DNA of 64,000 nt from contig NC_060106.1 of assembly GCF_021155765.1 (NCBI RefSeq), forward strand, positions 10,175,501-10,239,500. The letters run 5' to 3'. The notes beneath the pieces were generated by a model that saw nothing but the letters and a program-made list of their open reading frames with translations, ran no database searches and was not told where the DNA came from. This stretch comes from Diprion similis. Its lineage: Eukaryota; Arthropoda; Insecta; Hymenoptera; Diprionidae. Below, piece by piece: positions 27,421 through 39,964 of this stretch; the stretch's first letter is position 1; every line of letters begins with the position of its first letter. The position numbers and the translations under genes were made by a program.

Positions 27421-30400
27421 GGTCAGTAATCCGCCCCGGTGAATCGTTTGCGAAATACACGCAAGCTAGGTTTTCATTCACCGGCCATGAGAGTAATGAA
27501 ATAATTACCACCGCTCGATATAATCAACCGTAAGATATTGCAAAATTACACGCTTGTGCCTATACATATGATATTATGTTTAAAATTACGCAAGTGAAAC
27601 GCTTCGTAGAGTCGTATACATGCATGTATATGTAATATGTATATTATATGGTTACACATGCGGCATATACGCATACGAATTCGACTGTGCGAGCAGAAGT
27701 TTTTCTACACTTGTAATTTACAGTAATGTTTATTACAATGCCTTGTGCTTTCAGCTAACTTGTTTCCGGTTCGAAAGAAAATGCCAGTTCGATTCTGCTG
27801 ATGGTGGTTTATCGTAAATCCTATTGACAGAATTATGCACTCTGAATCAACGCATCATGTCTGAATGTATCTTAGAGAATTGTAATCTTGACGAGTGATA
27901 TCAATAATCCTATACTTATACTCGATTCAAGGCAAAAAATAAAGAAGGTATCTGTATACAACGGCTGAGTCAAGCTTTGATGCACTTGTGAAATTTTTTT
28001 TTCTTTTGTTTCAAAACGCTAGAACGAAAGAATTGCGGAGATCAGATGGTGGTGAGATTGTTAGAATTGATTCGAACTTCGTAAACTTCTGGTTAATTTG
28101 TTGACATCCGGTTGAACAATATATCGCGAGCTTCGAGTTTCGGATAAGACGTTATGCGAATAATGAACCCATTTCGTAGTGAGAAAAAAAAAACGCGAGA
28201 AAAAAGTAAGCGGATAAAACCACTGGCTGTGACAAAGAAGCTATAAAATCGATAGATGGAGAAGGGATCTGGGAATTGGAATACTCATTGCGGTGTCCCT
28301 GCGGATCAGAAGTAAAAACATTTGTACCAATGATTACTTAGGATATAAGTAGTACAACCAATACTCAGCGGCAATCCCTCGGATATTGTGAAGCTACTGG
28401 GTGAAAAAAGTAAATCGACAACCTGCCACCGGTCATAATAAGTTTTACAACGCTCCAGTTGACAAGCACAGGAAATGATAATGGAGAATAAAATCTGTGT
28501 TCACTTTGTACGTGAACAACGAATAACAACGATTTATTTTTGTTCGGTGTAAGTGTGTAAGATAGTAAACATGTAGCAACTCTCACATTATTGCTTACCT
28601 GCACTGAACTCGGTGAAAATCAATGCTATATTGGAATTGATCGGTTAAAGCAATAGAATCAACTATATTTACAACAAATACTACTACGAACCGCAATAAA
28701 TTAGTACCTGGTTAAAATCATTCTTGCATTTATGTTGTACTGATAAGAAATCTTAATAAATAAAGTAACCCTTCCTCACGCTCACAACAATTCTTAGGGA
28801 GTAAAAATTGAATTGAAAACTGTTTAAAAAGATTTTCAATCCCATAATACAAGACTAATTGAAATTAGAAATAAATATTGTTATTATAAAATAATAATAA
28901 TAAAGTGCAAACATTCTGATGCGACTCGAGAGAGTGAAATTAAATCTAAGACAACTTAATGATAAGCGCATTACGTACGACAATGTAATTGAAAACGAAG
29001 AGGAGATACCAGTACATACAATGTAGCTGCATACTATACAACAAGAAACAACGAGAGTGAAAGCCCGGCAACTCGCAAGGTTGGATACAACTGTGATATT
29101 TGAAAGTTTTACACAGAATTGAATGCAGATTCTGTCGAGGATTCGATTTTTAGGCTGATGTCTGCATCTCGAAGTATTAGCCATTTCACGGAGGCAATAA
29201 TAAAATATGATAATGCAATTATAATTGTAGACCCGTAAAACTCTGCAGAAGATTTGAAACGTTTTCTCTACTAATACAATGTCGCCTTGAGATTCGATGA
29301 CCAGTTAATTGATTATAGAGCAAGGACATTTTCTGATAAGATACATTTGTAAACATGCTTTAATCGAACTCCCTGATTTTTAACACATGAATATTCAAGT
29401 TACTGCATAATTTCAGGAACTTAGTGCGTTTCAGTCACAGTTTTCGCAAGCGCAATAATAATATACGGAATCAGTTTTGATTAATCTAGATATTATTAAC
29501 ATACTAAGTAAAGCGACATTGGTAATTCAGGAAAGTTGTACACATATATGCATACCAATAGTCCGCAATCACGACTCTTCTATTTTAATTCGCTGAGCTA
29601 TGTATACAGAGTTGCACGAGCGGGTAATAAAACATCTACGGGTATTTTTATCATGTCATATATTTTTTTGTTGAAGAAAAATGGATTCTGCGACCCTAAG
29701 CCTTGCATTACGGCCTTTTGTGAACGTGAATCTCGGAATGCATTTTTTGACGGCAGCCGTACTCAGGAAACATTATAGAAGTATTATATCGAGATACACT
29801 ATTGATTACTAGCTGGTCTATTTCCAGATATTACAGGTCTGATGTTTATGGTCGTAGTAAAAAACCGAAAACTGAAAGAAAGATGGTATTTCGAGAATTA
29901 CTTTGGGTGAAATACATCATCACTTATAAAATCATACGCTACAATGTTGTAACTACGAAACGAGAATCTGTGTACCGATTAGGATGTCGCGTTCATTTCA
30001 TTATCATATGTTTTAGATCTCTTTAACTACAGCGTCCGCCTCGGATAAAAACGTGATAGAAAAATTATGTTTATAATTAGCCTCAATCGTCGGGTAAATA
30101 AGTGTAAACCCTTCGAGCGGTGTAAGCGTATAGCAACGGGGGGCTCGCGGTGGATACTGGGGATAAACAAACATATTTATCATTTTTTTACGGTGTTGTA
30201 ACATCGTGCCAAGAATACGGTTACATCCATCATTTTATTAGAGAAAATCAGTGACGTCAGCAAAAAAAGAATTCACTTAAAATATGCAACGTAAGCACAT
30301 CGTGATAAGATTTTATGCTACGCTAGAAAATGGTGCGTTACGTTCATGTGACCGATGCGAGGACTCTAGGCTCGCATAACGGGGACGTTTAGTTATATAT

Positions 30401-30489
30401 TAGCAACCTAGCCGACTTGAAGCATATTAAAGGCTTATCATATGTATTTTATAGAAGAAAGTGGTTTATTTACTAACCAATTATCGTGA

Positions 30490-30605
30490 CAAACTCACCT
30501 TAACACAACAGCACGTGGACAAACAGACACAGTTTAATTTTGAGCAGGTCTAAACTCGGGTACCAAACACGTCAGAAATAGCAGACGTCAACTGAATCGT
30601 CGGCT
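30490..30605 (-). promoter_or_regulatory. Candidate initiator and 5' UTR exon of the GRIP-domain gene
   Basis: On the minus strand, CGATTCAGTTGACG around 30592-30597 contains an arthropod-type Inr (TCAGTT). About 95 nt downstream is the strong donor TTAAG|gtgagt (about 30499). No other coding start lies between here and the acceptor at 24645. This would make a non-coding first exon followed by an intron of about 5.9 kb. It is inference from motifs only. Confidence 0.35.
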
Positions 30606-30634
30606 GGCTGCGCGACACTGATGTAGGGTCGAAT

Positions 30635-30672
30635 GGGGGGGGGGGGGGGGTCGTGGTGGTGGTGGTGGTAAC
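30635..30672. repeat. G-tract followed by (TGG)n microsatellite
   Basis: Sixteen consecutive G at 30635-30650 are followed by TC and about six GTG/TGG units. It lies immediately upstream of the minus-strand initiator candidate, so it could form G-quadruplex structure near a promoter. Confidence 0.85.
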
Positions 30673-31360
30673 TTACATCACTCAGCCGATGCTAGGAAAT
30701 GTGTAGGGATTCGTGGTAGCGGCCATTTTATGTTGCGTGTTACGTCACTAGTCCGTGATAACAGGTTACCCACATTTATGAGAACGGCCGGTAAGTATGC
30801 ATTCTGCGTTGCCGAAAGAGTTGACTGATAGAAGATATCGTTCAGTCAATGCATGGCGGATCATAATAGAGCGATTCAAAACATTGTGGTTAATTAAGCA
30901 AAGCGTTTCAAAACTCACAACATTATGTGGTTACTTCTATTAAAGAATTTTCACTTTAAAATGATAACCGAATGCTTACAAACCCACACATGTGATGCAG
31001 CTTGAAACTACCTATAAGAGAGTGCAACCAATCGGAAGTAACCTTTGGTTGAAATATTTGTATGCTACTTTGGCGGTAAAGTTCATTCCGAAATAGCGTC
31101 TTGTCATTGGTTGCCAGAGTCCACAACCGGCTCTTTCCGACGAGACCAGTCTGAAATTGGCGAGATTAGAGCACATGGTCTGTTTTGTTTTCGCACTGTA
31201 GCTAATAATCATTATCTGTAACGGCACGATCATGTCAACCTTGATATGAGGTAAGCGTGCATGTGTGGAATTATTGTTTTTACTTTTAATGCGGTCTGAA
31301 ACGAACCTTAGAAGTGAAAATAAATTGGAGATATGTGCGTCAAGAGAGCGGATTAATGAT
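30673..31360. other. Intergenic segment between two divergent gene starts
   Basis: No coding frame that I trust. A 127-codon minus-strand frame at 31012-31395 has no family resemblance or splice context. The segment may contain promoter sequence for the minus-strand GRIP gene and for the plus-strand F-box remnant. Confidence 0.4.
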
Positions 31361-31363
31361 GGA

Positions 31364-34300
31364 ATGCACTCACGACGTTTTACGTGAGAAGTCATGGTAG
31401 AAAATTAGTACACGAAATTGGTTTCACCACTGGATAGTGTTACTAGTAGGACTATTAGGCGTCGGTTTTTAATCGAGCCTTTTTTTTCAGGACTGCAGCT
31501 TGCAATATTCTAGATTTTCCAGATGAAATTATCGTGAAAATTATACTAAGCTTAAATCTCCGAGTGAGGTTGCCTCTGGCCTATTGCTGCAGAAGATGAA
31601 ACACCCTCGTATTGGATGATGAATAGGCGTTGATGTGAGTAAAATATGCATGTATTTTTTTTTACAGAATATTTTTTCTTGCATTACTTATTACTACATT
31701 TATTTGCATACCTGAATCATTCCGCATCACTTTAATCACATTTCATGCCTTTGAATCAAACTGTATTTACGCAGTTCAAATCAATATGAAACATTGTGAG
31801 AAATCATTAAAAAATTAGTCCATGGATTTTAGTTACAATGTTAAATAAATTTATCATCAAGATTTCAAATATTTTTGCACAGGTATCTGTAAACGAAAAA
31901 TTGTATGTCGTTAATCAAATATCACTACAAAATATGTCTCATAGATACAATGTTCGAAAATTTTCTGAATTTTCCATATATTTTGTGCATAATATGTTAT
32001 CACAATTGAAAATTACTCAGCTCAAAGATGTGAATTGCTGTATATTTTTTATTTTTTACAGCCATTGAAACACCATAATATTCTGCCAAACTGAAGCACA
32101 GAAGCAATTGGATGCAGTTGAAATTTTGTAAACTTATTTACCACTTGGTCGACTGCACGTAAAAATGAATCAACGTGTTAGGAAGTGTTGGAAGAATCGT
32201 TGAAAAATCTTAGCCATTTCTCCGTAACATTATACAACCTCAAGGACAAGTAGTCATCACCACCTCATCAATTCTTTCGCCATGATGGTTGCACTAGAGG
32301 AACAGCGTTTTGTGCAGAGAAGGCTAAGAATACCGAAACTCCCACGCAAGATCGGATTAATTGCACGGCTTCCAAATGATGTAGATCTTCTTGAACAAAT
32401 CATCTTAGATATGATGCCAAACCCTGAACCACGGATCAAGTTTAGTCAGGTTGTTTATGGAAAAATATATCACATTTATCCTGGTATGTATCTAACATTT
32501 TGTACTTAATGTATGACAAGGTCTCTCTTTAAACCTCCCTTGAAATCTCAGTAATACCTACCAGTCATGGTTCAGTTTTCCGAATTGGAGGACAAGTATA
32601 ATCAATTCACTTGAAATTCTAAAAGGGAGGTGTTCATGATTAGTCCAAGGTTGTTCGACTACTGCACATTCATAATTAAATTCATTGTAAAGCACAAATT
32701 TGTTTTTGATATATGGCCCACCAATTTGACAAATAGGCCAACTTATACTGTAATAAACCGATTCTATTGGATGACTCTTTATTTTTCACAGAAAATGACA
32801 TAAAGTTTATAAGTGCATAAGCAAGGATATTGTTCGCACATCTTATACTTGCAAACATATGGAAATGATACGGCAAGTTAGAAAGTTCATAAGTTTCTAA
32901 AGAATGCTGAAGAAGTTAATGAGGACTTTCAAAAACACAAACTTGAACAAGAATTACTGCTTGTCCAGAAATATCTGTCCATATGCGGTCTTACCAGGAA
33001 CTTAGGATGCAAAGGTAAAGTTATAAAAATAGGACTCATTGAGAACAAACCTTGTCAATTGATTTGCAAAAAGTAATCAAAACGAGTTGAAGGTTTAGAG
33101 ATGACTGATGGAGGTGTCCAGTAAAATTTGAGTTATTCAGTCTATTGTGTGAAAGACTCTAATCAACAACACAAAAATATTTATTATTTGCATTTTGAGT
33201 AATTTTTTCGATTACAATTAGATTGCCGATATTTTGGGTTGAAACAGATATTATGTTTACTTGGATTGATAAGAAAAACCATGTCTTTCGTCCATCATCT
33301 CTTAAATCACTTTATTTTCTTCGTACTGTGGTTTTGTTTGTCTCAAGTTCTACTTGTGTAATGTATTTAAAAAGATAATTTGCTTTTGAAATTTGACTTG
33401 TATTCACATCCAAAAATATAAATTTTGAATCAGAGGTAAAAAAATTCGGGATCGACTTATATTTGGGCCAATACGGTATATTAAAGAAAAAGTAGCATGG
33501 CTCTTTTCAGACTGAATTTTAAGTACCTTTCATTATATTCTAAACTACTCCGTTCATTATATACTTTAATTATAAGGGACTGGTAATTTCTCAAACCGAA
33601 AATGCTCCTTCTCAACTAGTTCGACTTATCAACCTAAAGACTAAGATTCAGAGATACTTAACTTACTATCGGCTGACATTTATCTCCTGATTCTTATATA
33701 ATGACTTGAATGATGCATTTTACACTAGCAAGAACGTTTGCATTCATTTTTTATTCTTCCCCTTATGGACTCGACCTTCATTTGAATGATCATAAAACTT
33801 CTGAGTATTGTGACAATGTTATTGTTAACTTTAGCCAGTGCTATGATACTTGAAAACTTGACTTGGAAAAATAATATTCTTATTTGAAAATGCTTGAACA
33901 ATGTATTGACTTATAATTTATTTTCATGCTATCATAGATCTTTTTTGGACTCTGGCGTACTTATCAATATAAGATACGAGGTGAATGGGCTATCGGAGGT
34001 ATCAACCAAAAACATGAAGATTCTCAAGATGAGGATTTGGAACAAGAGACCTCATGTTTCCGTAAGGTACTGGAAAATTCTCCGTGTGTGGAAGCATTGA
34101 CGATAAGTGCTGGGTATAATTAATGTTGATAACACAGATAATGTAAAGTAGTAGAAGTAGTGAATACTACCATGGGTAACACTTCTCGACACTCGTGAAT
34201 TTTCACGTTTTCGACATTCGCGTTTTCATTCTATACACGAGTGCTAGTTGAATTTGTGGACTAAATATCAAATGGTGAAAACGGTATGTTTTGAATCAGT

Positions 34301-35897
34301 GATATGAAATTTATTCCAATAATAACGTTTGATCATTTTAGACTTCGCTCAAATTTATAAGGGAAAAACTGTTTTGAGATATTGGATGAATGGATTACTA
34401 AAACAGTAGAGTGAAAACTACATCACACTCGTTCATTGCTGCATTTGGAGATTCATTTCAGCCCCACGACCATTTTCGGCACTCGTTGCACATCAGCTTA
34501 AGGGGGGGGGGGGGGGGGGGGGGGGGTAAGGGTTTCAGCGTAAAAAAAAAACACTTTTTTGTAAAAATTTTTGGAAATTATGGAATGAGCAAATTCATTG
34601 AAACCTTTTGTATATTATTAAGCATATTTTCAACAATATTTTGTAATTTTTTCATGCAGAAATATTGCAAAACAAGCCGGTGACAGAGCTTGCCCCAGAA
34701 CGTCTTAGAAAAAAAACCATTTGCGGTGTTCACTATATCTCGGTCGGAAATTATCTGAAGTCAAAATCCATTAAAATTTAGTCAAAGTATTATCAAATCC
34801 TCCCCCCAACGTTCTACGATTATTTTTTTTTCATTTAAAAATTTTTGGTGGCCATCTAAAGTGTAAACTGCTATTTTCCACGGAAAATTCCGCCATTTTG
34901 TGGGTGGGAAGCCCCCTTAATGTTAAAAAAAAAATTTTAACTAAATGTTGGGGGGAAGTGTTTTATATGTAGAAAATGTGTACCAAGTTTGGAATGAATC
35001 GGTCAAGTAGATTGTAAATGGCAGTGAACACGGATTTTGAAAAACCAGTTTTGAGAAAAACGCGTTTAAAGTTTATTGAGCTAAAAAAGCGAAGAAAAAA
35101 AGCTCTGTCTCTACATGAAAAAATTACAGAATATTGTTAAAAATATGCTTAATAATGTACAAAAGGTTTCAATTAATTTGCTCAATCCATACTTTCAAAA
35201 AAAATTCACAAAAAAAGTGTATTTTTTTGCGCTGAAACCCTTACCCCCCCCCCCCCCCCCCCCCCCCTTCCAGAGTTTTGCTCAGATCGACTTAAAATTT
35301 TGAGAATATATTCTTGAAATGTTTAACAATAAGATAAGACAAAAAAAAACTTCGATTTTTCGAAAGTATAAACCCTTACCCCCCCCCTTACATTCTCTCT
35401 TATTCCAAATGAAATTATAACAATAGAGCTGAAGTATGATTTTACTTTCAACAAACTCCTACATGACAAGAATTCAACCTGCGAAACTTATTTTTATGTG
35501 TGGCAAAAAATCGCTGATTCTGATCTTGAAAATGCCAAACCATGGTCCATTCATCGCGTGCACTGGACAATTCTCACTTTTATTTTCAGTCTGATTTTAT
35601 TCTATTTCGTAATTGAGTACCTATGTAAAATTTATGTATGTGAAGTACGTGATGAGATCTCATTCACATATGTTATAATTTCAGAATACGAAGAGGATCA
35701 GGATTGTGGGATTTGGCAGCACTGTGCATGATCGCCGGTTGGACAAGCCTTATGAGTTTGCACCTGGTGAAAATCCCGATCACAGAGGGTCAATTCCTGA
35801 TGAAATAGGCGGGCAGTGTAAAAATTTGGATAAATTAAGACTTGAGAAATTAGGAAAAAGAATGAAAGACTTTTTGATTGAACAGAGCAACTTGTGC
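31364..35897 (+). pseudogene. F-box (possibly F-box/LRR) gene remnant
   Basis: ATG 31364 starts a 20-nt exon ending at donor AC|gtgaga (31383). It joins in frame to an exon opening at 31491 after a T-rich acceptor. That exon encodes NILDFPDEIIVKIILSLNLR and then RLPLAYCCRR, a recognisable F-box. A TGA stands where F-boxes usually have Trp, and a TAG follows before donor AT|gtgagt (about 31619). Further exon-like blocks run downstream: 32282-32482, 32880-33014 (with YLSICGLTRNLGCK), 33940-34122, and 35684-35897, which ends CKNLDKLRLEKLGKRMKDF and is followed by a stop. They suggest leucine-rich content but do not all join in phase. An earlier donor (CGA|gtgagg at 31563) could avoid the stops, so a working gene is not excluded. 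Exon membership is uncertain. Confidence 0.4.
34502..35267. mobile_element. Foldback element with G-tract/C-tract termini
   Basis: The left arm (34502-34690) begins with 25 G followed by TAAGGGTTTCAGCG. The right arm (35101-35267) is its reverse complement, ending CGCTGAAACCCTTA and 24 C. The arms match over about 165 nt with scattered differences and enclose about 410 bp of unrelated AT-rich sequence. There is no transposase, so it is non-autonomous. A third partial terminus, AAACCCTTACCCCCCC, occurs at 35371-35387. It lies inside the F-box remnant, probably in an intron. Confidence 0.75.
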
Positions 35898-36167
35898 TAA
35901 ATACCTCGTATATTCAACGCTAACGCCGAGAATCGGAAGCTCAGGAGAGTTTGTTTCAAACGTTTGAGAATTTCCAGTTCGTTGTTATTAGATATGCAAC
36001 GGTCCTGACAGAGATCATGTTTGTAATTTTTAGCTTCATTAAATTCACAAAGATTTACTACTTCCGTTCTCCTATGTTAACTTTTTATACCGCCTAAATG
36101 GTTGAAGGAATTGTCACTTATATTTCTTTAGAATTATTTATTACAATTTTAAATTAAAAAAGGATGG

Positions 36168-37358
36168 TATTGCTAATGTTAAAACACGTAATTAATCTAA
36201 GCATTAAATAGTCTACTTGCCCAAATGCATTGAAAAATGCTGTGATAATACATGTATAGATTGCTAAAATATTTGAAACTATTTGGGATTGTTAAAAATT
36301 GTGGGACAACTGATACACCTGAGAACATCACCATTAGATTCTATAAAAAATAGATAACAATACTCCGTTAGCTATAACCTTTGTTGACAAAAGCACAGTA
36401 GACCACAAAATTCTGCTGGATAAGATATACAACTATGGAATCAGAGGTGTTGCTCATAAGCTTTTGACCAGCTGTCTTAGTAGTAAGCTACGAGTTAAAA
36501 CTAATGATATAGTAAGTGAATTTATGACCATAAATATTAGAGTGCCTCAAGGGACATTTGGACCTTTGCTGTTTATGTTATATGTTAATAATCTTCTTGA
36601 TGCTATGCATGATGATACTGTCATAATATCGTAGGATAAAACTTGGTCAGATGCAGAATCAAAAATGAATCACTACCTTAATCAAGTATCTGTAAGGCTA
36701 GCCCAAAATAAATTATCACTCAACGTTGATAAAACAGTTTATATGACTTTTGGTAATTGCTATGGCAGTATTCCAGATTCTATGAACATTCATATAAATG
36801 GGAAGAAGATTTGAAAAGTGAGTGAATGTAGATATTTAATTGTCTCTTCTGATCCTCATCTAAAATGGAATAAGCATATTCAACATACCATTTAAAAGAA
36901 AAAATGATAATGATCTTATTCTGCTGTAAAGGTATTACAAATAGAATTTCTAAAATTATAAAGAAGAATGAATTTATCACCACTAAAAATCCGTTAAGTT
37001 TAAGTTAACTTTTCTCGCTGCAATCTCTACTGTATCCTTACTGAATTGAGTAATGAATACATTACATCTAGCTCTTTTTCTTTTTTTTTTTACCTTGTGT
37101 TCGTGTTTTTTACTTTATGTTCCTATATTTTATATTCATATTTATAACTACACACAAAGTGGTAAAATTTAATAGTGTCTAACAAATTCTTGGCTGCCAG
37201 TCGTATGTATATTGCTCAACTCTGCGCACACGTAACTATTTTACCTCTGTAGGTTTGCCATTTACTGTGTATTTAAGTACATTTTAGTATATCCTATTTG
37301 TGATTTTTACTGGTTTCGATAGATGAATAAAATTTGTCATTTATTAACAGAAAAAAAT
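36168..37358 (+). mobile_element. Truncated, decayed non-LTR retrotransposon (jockey-like reverse transcriptase)
   Basis: From about 36390 a frame encodes reverse-transcriptase segments: VDHKILLDKIYNYGIRGVAH, RVPQGTFGPLLFMLY, and NKLSLNVDKTVYMTFGN. The FADD region is damaged (a stop follows DDTVIIS) and more stops appear downstream, so it is inactive. The 3' end has an A-rich tail after ATGAATAAAATTTGTC. Comparison with copy B of the surrounding duplication (break near 44782-44815) shows it as an insertion of about 1.2 kb into copy A. Confidence 0.8.
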
Positions 37359-38649
37359 GCAACCATCATTTTTGCATGCCATACAGCAAGTTAGAGGTAC
37401 TCGTTAAAATTTATGTAATAACAAAATGACATGTTAACTTTACATTTATTTTAAATCTTAAAATCGTTCGTACCCTTCTTTTTTGCTTGCACAAATCATA
37501 ATCGATTTCTTTGTTAAATTTTTTGACTAAATCGGCTTTTGCAATTTCGATTATTTATAATTTAAGCCATTTCGAAATCCACCAATTAAATTTTTGACCA
37601 TTCGAAATTTTGAGTCTTCAGATAATTTGTTTCGCAATCATTGTTTAAGCAATGATTCCAGTTTAAGAAAACCAGCTAAATACGGAATTTTGAAGATCAT
37701 TGATAATAGGCTAGAGGAACGTTAGCACAGAAGTTTTCTGGCGTAACAAGTAATCAACATTGTAACCGGACAAGTTGGTAAGTGTAGGGCACTGTTGAAC
37801 AACCGTCAGGTGATGTGCAATATTTGGCGGTAAAAGTATCAAGTGAAGTAAGCTCTGCATCGACACTGTTGCTAGTCGGGTGGCGTGATCCGCTGCCGAA
37901 AAGTAGTTACAACTGCGAGGAGTTGGGTGGGAAGGAGATGGGCTGGGAGGGGGGAGAGGGGATGGTGCCTGGTGGTGCAGCGGTGCAACCGCCGTCCCTC
38001 TCCTCAGACCAACTGTGCTTTACCCCAAAGCTCAATCCGCGGATCGCGTTCGATGGATGATCGATGAACCCGGCAGATAACGGAGCCCGGAAAATAGAAG
38101 AATTGACGTCGAGGGAATCCATCGCTGCTACGAGGTACGTTTGGAGCTTTGCTTAATCGTATCAAACCTGATGAAAAATTCGGTTCGCGAGCAATACCGG
38201 GTTCTATTGGAACTTCTCGCGGGGCGAGTTCTGAATGGTCGTTCAATGGACCATTTGTTAATAACCAATGTCCATTTGTTAATAAGACTCGTTTCGATCA
38301 TCATCACGTAATATACTTGTCGGTCAGATTCGGCTCCGAATTTATTTCGTTTGGAGTTGGCCATGATTGTTAGTCTTAGCGTTCGATGCGCGTCGAAAAT
38401 TGCATTGTAAACATTGCGTGTGAATAAACAGTGTCGTTTTGACAGGTAGTCCGGGATTAGGAAAATACAATAATAATTATTTAGTCGACCAAGTTTGATC
38501 GACCTGATGAAAGGTATGTCGGTTGATTCGTCATTTTGATAATTCATCAAAAATGTGAAAAACATCAATCTCATTTTTTTTCTCAAGATGGCTGTCGGTT
38601 TGGCGGTAAGTCGAGAGAAACAAAAAAGCGTATGTCACACGAGGTCAAG

Positions 38650-38952
38650 TTTCTGCCAATCAGAAGCCCCCGCGAGGAGATAACTCTGTGATTGGTTCAA
38701 TATTCAAATGCTTCGATTTCTCGATTCGTTAACGAATTCTTGGAACTGACCGAATTCATGGAACTGACCGAATTCTTGGAACTGACCGAATTCTTGGAAC
38801 GGACCTGTTGCTATGCCGGCTTCAAATTTTCTCAAACTTCCACTCGCAACTACAGTCCAGTCAGTCTCAATCGAACACTTACTTATCTGATGGGATTTGA
38901 TACGATCTACGAAGTGATCTAGTGGCGAATTGTGGATGATAATACGACAAAC
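38650..38952 (+). promoter_or_regulatory. Promoter-like segment of copy A with paired CCAAT motifs and Inr
   Basis: GCCAATCAG (about 38655) and its inverted form TGATTGGTTC (about 38690) flank AGATAACTCT. Downstream, CCAGTCAGTCTC (about 38858) fits an arthropod Inr, and ACAAACG|gtaaat (38952) is a possible first-exon donor. The same order is kept in copy B at about 46430-46683, including CGCCAATCAG, TGATTGGTTC, TCAGTCAG and ACAAATG|gtaaat. Shared retention suggests use, but it is inference. Confidence 0.4.
38730..38806 (+). repeat. 18-bp minisatellite, four units, copy A only
   Basis: Units read GAATTCTTGGAACTGACC with small changes (one CATGG variant, and the last unit with GGACC). Copy B has a single unit at the matching place (GAGTTCTTGGAACGGAC). 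It expanded after, or was lost since, the duplication. It sits between the CCAAT pair and the Inr. Confidence 0.85.
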
Positions 38953-39448
38953 GGTAAATAGCTGTAATAAATTAGCTGTAATTCGCGTACGTGAGTGTAA
39001 AATAAGTATCGCTGTCTCGCCATTGCGAATCATTTGTACGCCTGTGATAGCAAGTTTATTAGATTATTGTTCGAAAGCAGGGTTGTAGTGTGAGTTGTGA
39101 CATTTTTTCCGAATGAGGCCGCAGGTTTAGTTTTTTTACGAAATTCTATAGCCAGAGTTTCGCGAGCCATTGGCTTACACCGTGTACTGTTTTAGAGTGA
39201 ACAAAGTTGTGATACGAATGTGTGAATAGCTCGAGCTAATTTTCCGTGCCTTAATTCTCATGCCTTGTTGAATAATGTGATCTGAAATTACGATGTATTG
39301 ATTATCTGGAACAGAACGCGATCACAGATTAGTTATTTCTCGCATTATCATTATATTTTTGATTATATTTGTGGTAAATTTTACAATCCAGTGTATCCAT
39401 TGATGATACAAATTGAATATACTAACAAAATATTGTATTAACTTGCAG

Positions 39449-39854
39449 AAATTAACTGCAGTTATGCCGTCAGTCATGGTCAGAATTTGACTAATTTGCG
39501 ATCCTTCATTGGGTGAGAGTGCAGAACGAACGTCGAGGCTGCACCGATTGCTTCTTCACGAAGAAAGACAGGTACAGTACCAATACGATTCTTACTTATC
39601 AGCTATCTTTTCATGGTCTACTCATTTAATCTTGGACTAAATCTGGTTTTCAATTCTGCATACTTATTCGTACTTTTGTCTTTTATTTTTGAACTCTGCA
39701 CAGACTAATAAAATTTTATCCCAACTTACAGAAATCAACTGCAGTTCTACCGTCAGCCATGGTCAGAAATGGACTGAATTGCGTTCCTTCATGAGATGAG
39801 AGTACAAAACGAACGTCGAAGCTGCACTGACTGCTTCTTCATGAGGAAACACAG
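39449..39854 (+). repeat. Two exon-like 123-bp cassettes (copy A, units 1-2)
   Basis: Cassettes 39449-39571 and 39732-39854 each follow (A)CTT(A/G)CAG and end ACAG|gt(a/g)c. Both are exactly 123 nt. In phase 0 the consensus contains VPSVMVR, ERTS and LHRLLLHEE, but unit 1 has one in-frame stop and unit 2 has two. The spacer is 160 bp and also repeats. They look like duplicated exons of a spliced RNA. Confidence 0.65.
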
Positions 39855-39964
39855 GTGCGCTATTAATACGATTCTCACTTACCAATTTTTTTTTTGCAAC
39901 TTTACGGCGAGTCAATTCGCAATTCATTGCTTTACACCGTGTACTGTTGCAAAGATGAAGAATA

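Larger units (their letters stand above)
24645..30499 (-). other. Presumed 5' intron of the GRIP-domain gene; otherwise gene-poor
   Basis: The acceptor at 24645-24646 demands a 5' exon further right. Two minus-strand donors could serve. One is GTGCAG|gtaagcaa near 28600, after a short block preceded by an acceptor-like atatag. The other is TTAAG|gtgagttt at about 30499, linked to the promoter candidate. The interior has G-tracts at 24889-24915 and 25429-25440 and one plus-strand exon-like frame at 27304-27420. I see nothing else in it. Confidence 0.45.

Noticed and set aside
31012..31395. 127-codon minus-strand frame
   Set aside because: No recognisable domain, and it overlaps the start of the plus-strand F-box remnant; likely chance.
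38730..38806. Possible heat-shock element array in the GAATTCTTGGAAC repeats
   Set aside because: TTC and GAA modules are not spaced by two bases as a heat-shock element requires.
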